From NCBI GenBank assembly GCA_023301665.1, contig JALZUL010000282.1, positions 1 through 5,018 of the forward strand: a stretch of DNA of 5,018 nt, written 5' to 3'. The notes below the pieces were generated by a model. It did not search any database, had not been told where the DNA came from, and was given only the letters and a program-made list of their open reading frames with translations. Position numbers and translations under genes: made by a program. The stretch's first letter is position 1; every line of letters begins with the position of its first letter. This document shows positions 4,388 to 5,018 of this stretch, one piece after another. The DNA comes from Ascidiaceihabitans sp. (GTDB lineage Bacteria > Pseudomonadota > Alphaproteobacteria > Rhodobacterales > Rhodobacteraceae).

Positions 4388-5018
4388 ATGCAAGAGAAAC
4401 GTGATTTTTACATCAATGGTGAATGGGTCAAAAGCCAAGGCGGCACTGAGCACAATGTCATCGATCCTTCGACTGAAGAACCGACAGCAGTGATCACGCT
4501 AGGCACCGAGGCAGACGCCAACGCAGCGATCGCCGCGGCCAAAGCTGCACTACCCGGCTGGATGGCCACCCCAGTGGAAGAGCGCATCGCTTATGTGACC
4601 AAGCTGGTCGAAATTTACGAATCTCGTGCTGAGGATTTGGCCACATCCATGAGTGCTGAAATGGGTGCGCCGATTTCTATGTCGCGTTCCAGTCAGGTTG
4701 GTGCGGGGTCTTATCATCTTAAGAACTTCATCAAGGCGGCAGAGAAATTTGAATTTAACCGTCCCCTTGGTGCGCACGCCCCGAATGATCGGATCATTTA
4801 CGAACCCGTTGGTGTTGCCGCGTTGATCACGCCGTGGAACTGGCCGATGAATCAAGTCACGCTTAAGGTTGGCGCCGCTGCAATTGCTGGCTGCACAATG
4901 GTGTTGAAACCGTCTGAGGAAAGCCCAATCAACGCGATGATCTTTGCTGAGATGATGGATGAGACTGGTTTTCCAAAAGGCGTGTTCAACATGCTAAACG
5001 GTGACGGTGTTGGCGTTG
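4388..5018 (+). CDS. Aldehyde dehydrogenase family protein (partial, 3' end outside window)
   Basis: The first 210 residues of an NAD(P)-dependent aldehyde dehydrogenase are visible; the family is usually about 470-500 residues, so the catalytic cysteine and the oligomerisation domain lie beyond the right edge. The N-terminus DFYINGEWVKSQGGTEHNVIDPSTEE (6-31) is typical. The cofactor-binding fold shows YEPVGVAALITPWNWPMNQ (138-156), where Asn151 of PWNWP is the conserved oxyanion asparagine, and MVLKPSEESP (171-180), where Lys174 contacts the cofactor ribose. GFPKGVFNMLNGDGVGV (194-210) leads into the next cofactor-contact region. The enzyme oxidises an aldehyde to its carboxylic acid in the cytoplasm; the substrate cannot be told from this half. 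It is divergent from the peroxiredoxin gene, with 154 bases between them, and shows no frameshift or stop. It need not belong to the GntR-controlled locus. Confidence 0.95.
   Translation, partial: MQEKRDFYINGEWVKSQGGTEHNVIDPSTEEPTAVITLGTEADANAAIAAAKAALPGWMATPVEERIAYVTKLVEIYESRAEDLATSMSAEMGAPISMSRSSQVGAGSYHLKNFIKAAEKFEFNRPLGAHAPNDRIIYEPVGVAALITPWNWPMNQVTLKVGAAAIAGCTMVLKPSEESPINAMIFAEMMDETGFPKGVFNMLNGDGVGV

Noticed and set aside
4550..4855. A 101-codon minus-strand open frame
   Set aside because: It lies antisense within the aldehyde dehydrogenase coding region, whose plus-strand frame is open throughout and carries the family motifs.

Overview
The window looks like chromosomal DNA from an alphaproteobacterium, probably of the Rhodobacterales (Roseobacter) type. 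This is an inference from the protein families, the gene style (short intergenic gaps, overlapping genes, strong AGGAG-type ribosome binding sites) and a base composition that looks moderately GC-rich by eye. No rRNA, tRNA, CRISPR array, insertion sequence or phage gene was found.

Positions 1 to about 2.6 kb hold a divergent gene pair with its regulator. On the minus strand, reading leftwards from 1800, lie a PF06684 'amino acid synthesis' family protein, an alpha/beta hydrolase and a flavin reductase that runs off the left edge. Each gene overlaps the next and each has its own strong ribosome binding site, so they almost certainly form one operon that continues outside the window. On the plus strand from 1894 lie a GntR-family regulator of the FCD subfamily, a DUF1330 protein and a carboxymuconolactone decarboxylase (CMD) family protein, again tightly packed. 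Between the two operons sits a perfect 18-bp palindrome with a GGTATACC core, the probable operator through which the GntR protein controls both arms. Together this looks like a small-molecule catabolic locus. A flavin reductase usually supplies reduced flavin to a monooxygenase, which would have to lie to the left. The hydrolase and CMD protein resemble ring-cleavage or lactone-processing enzymes. The substrate cannot be read from the sequence.

Positions 3300-3582 are a non-coding gap between convergent genes. It contains a 14-bp perfect palindrome and, just beyond the peroxiredoxin stop codon, a 13-bp perfect inverted repeat enclosing further pairings.

From 3583 to the right edge there is a minus-strand 1-Cys peroxiredoxin, then a divergent promoter region (4234-4387) with an 11-bp near-perfect inverted repeat and a small hairpin, then the first 210 codons of a plus-strand aldehyde dehydrogenase cut by the right edge. 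The peroxiredoxin and aldehyde dehydrogenase look like stress or housekeeping genes, not clearly part of the catabolic locus.
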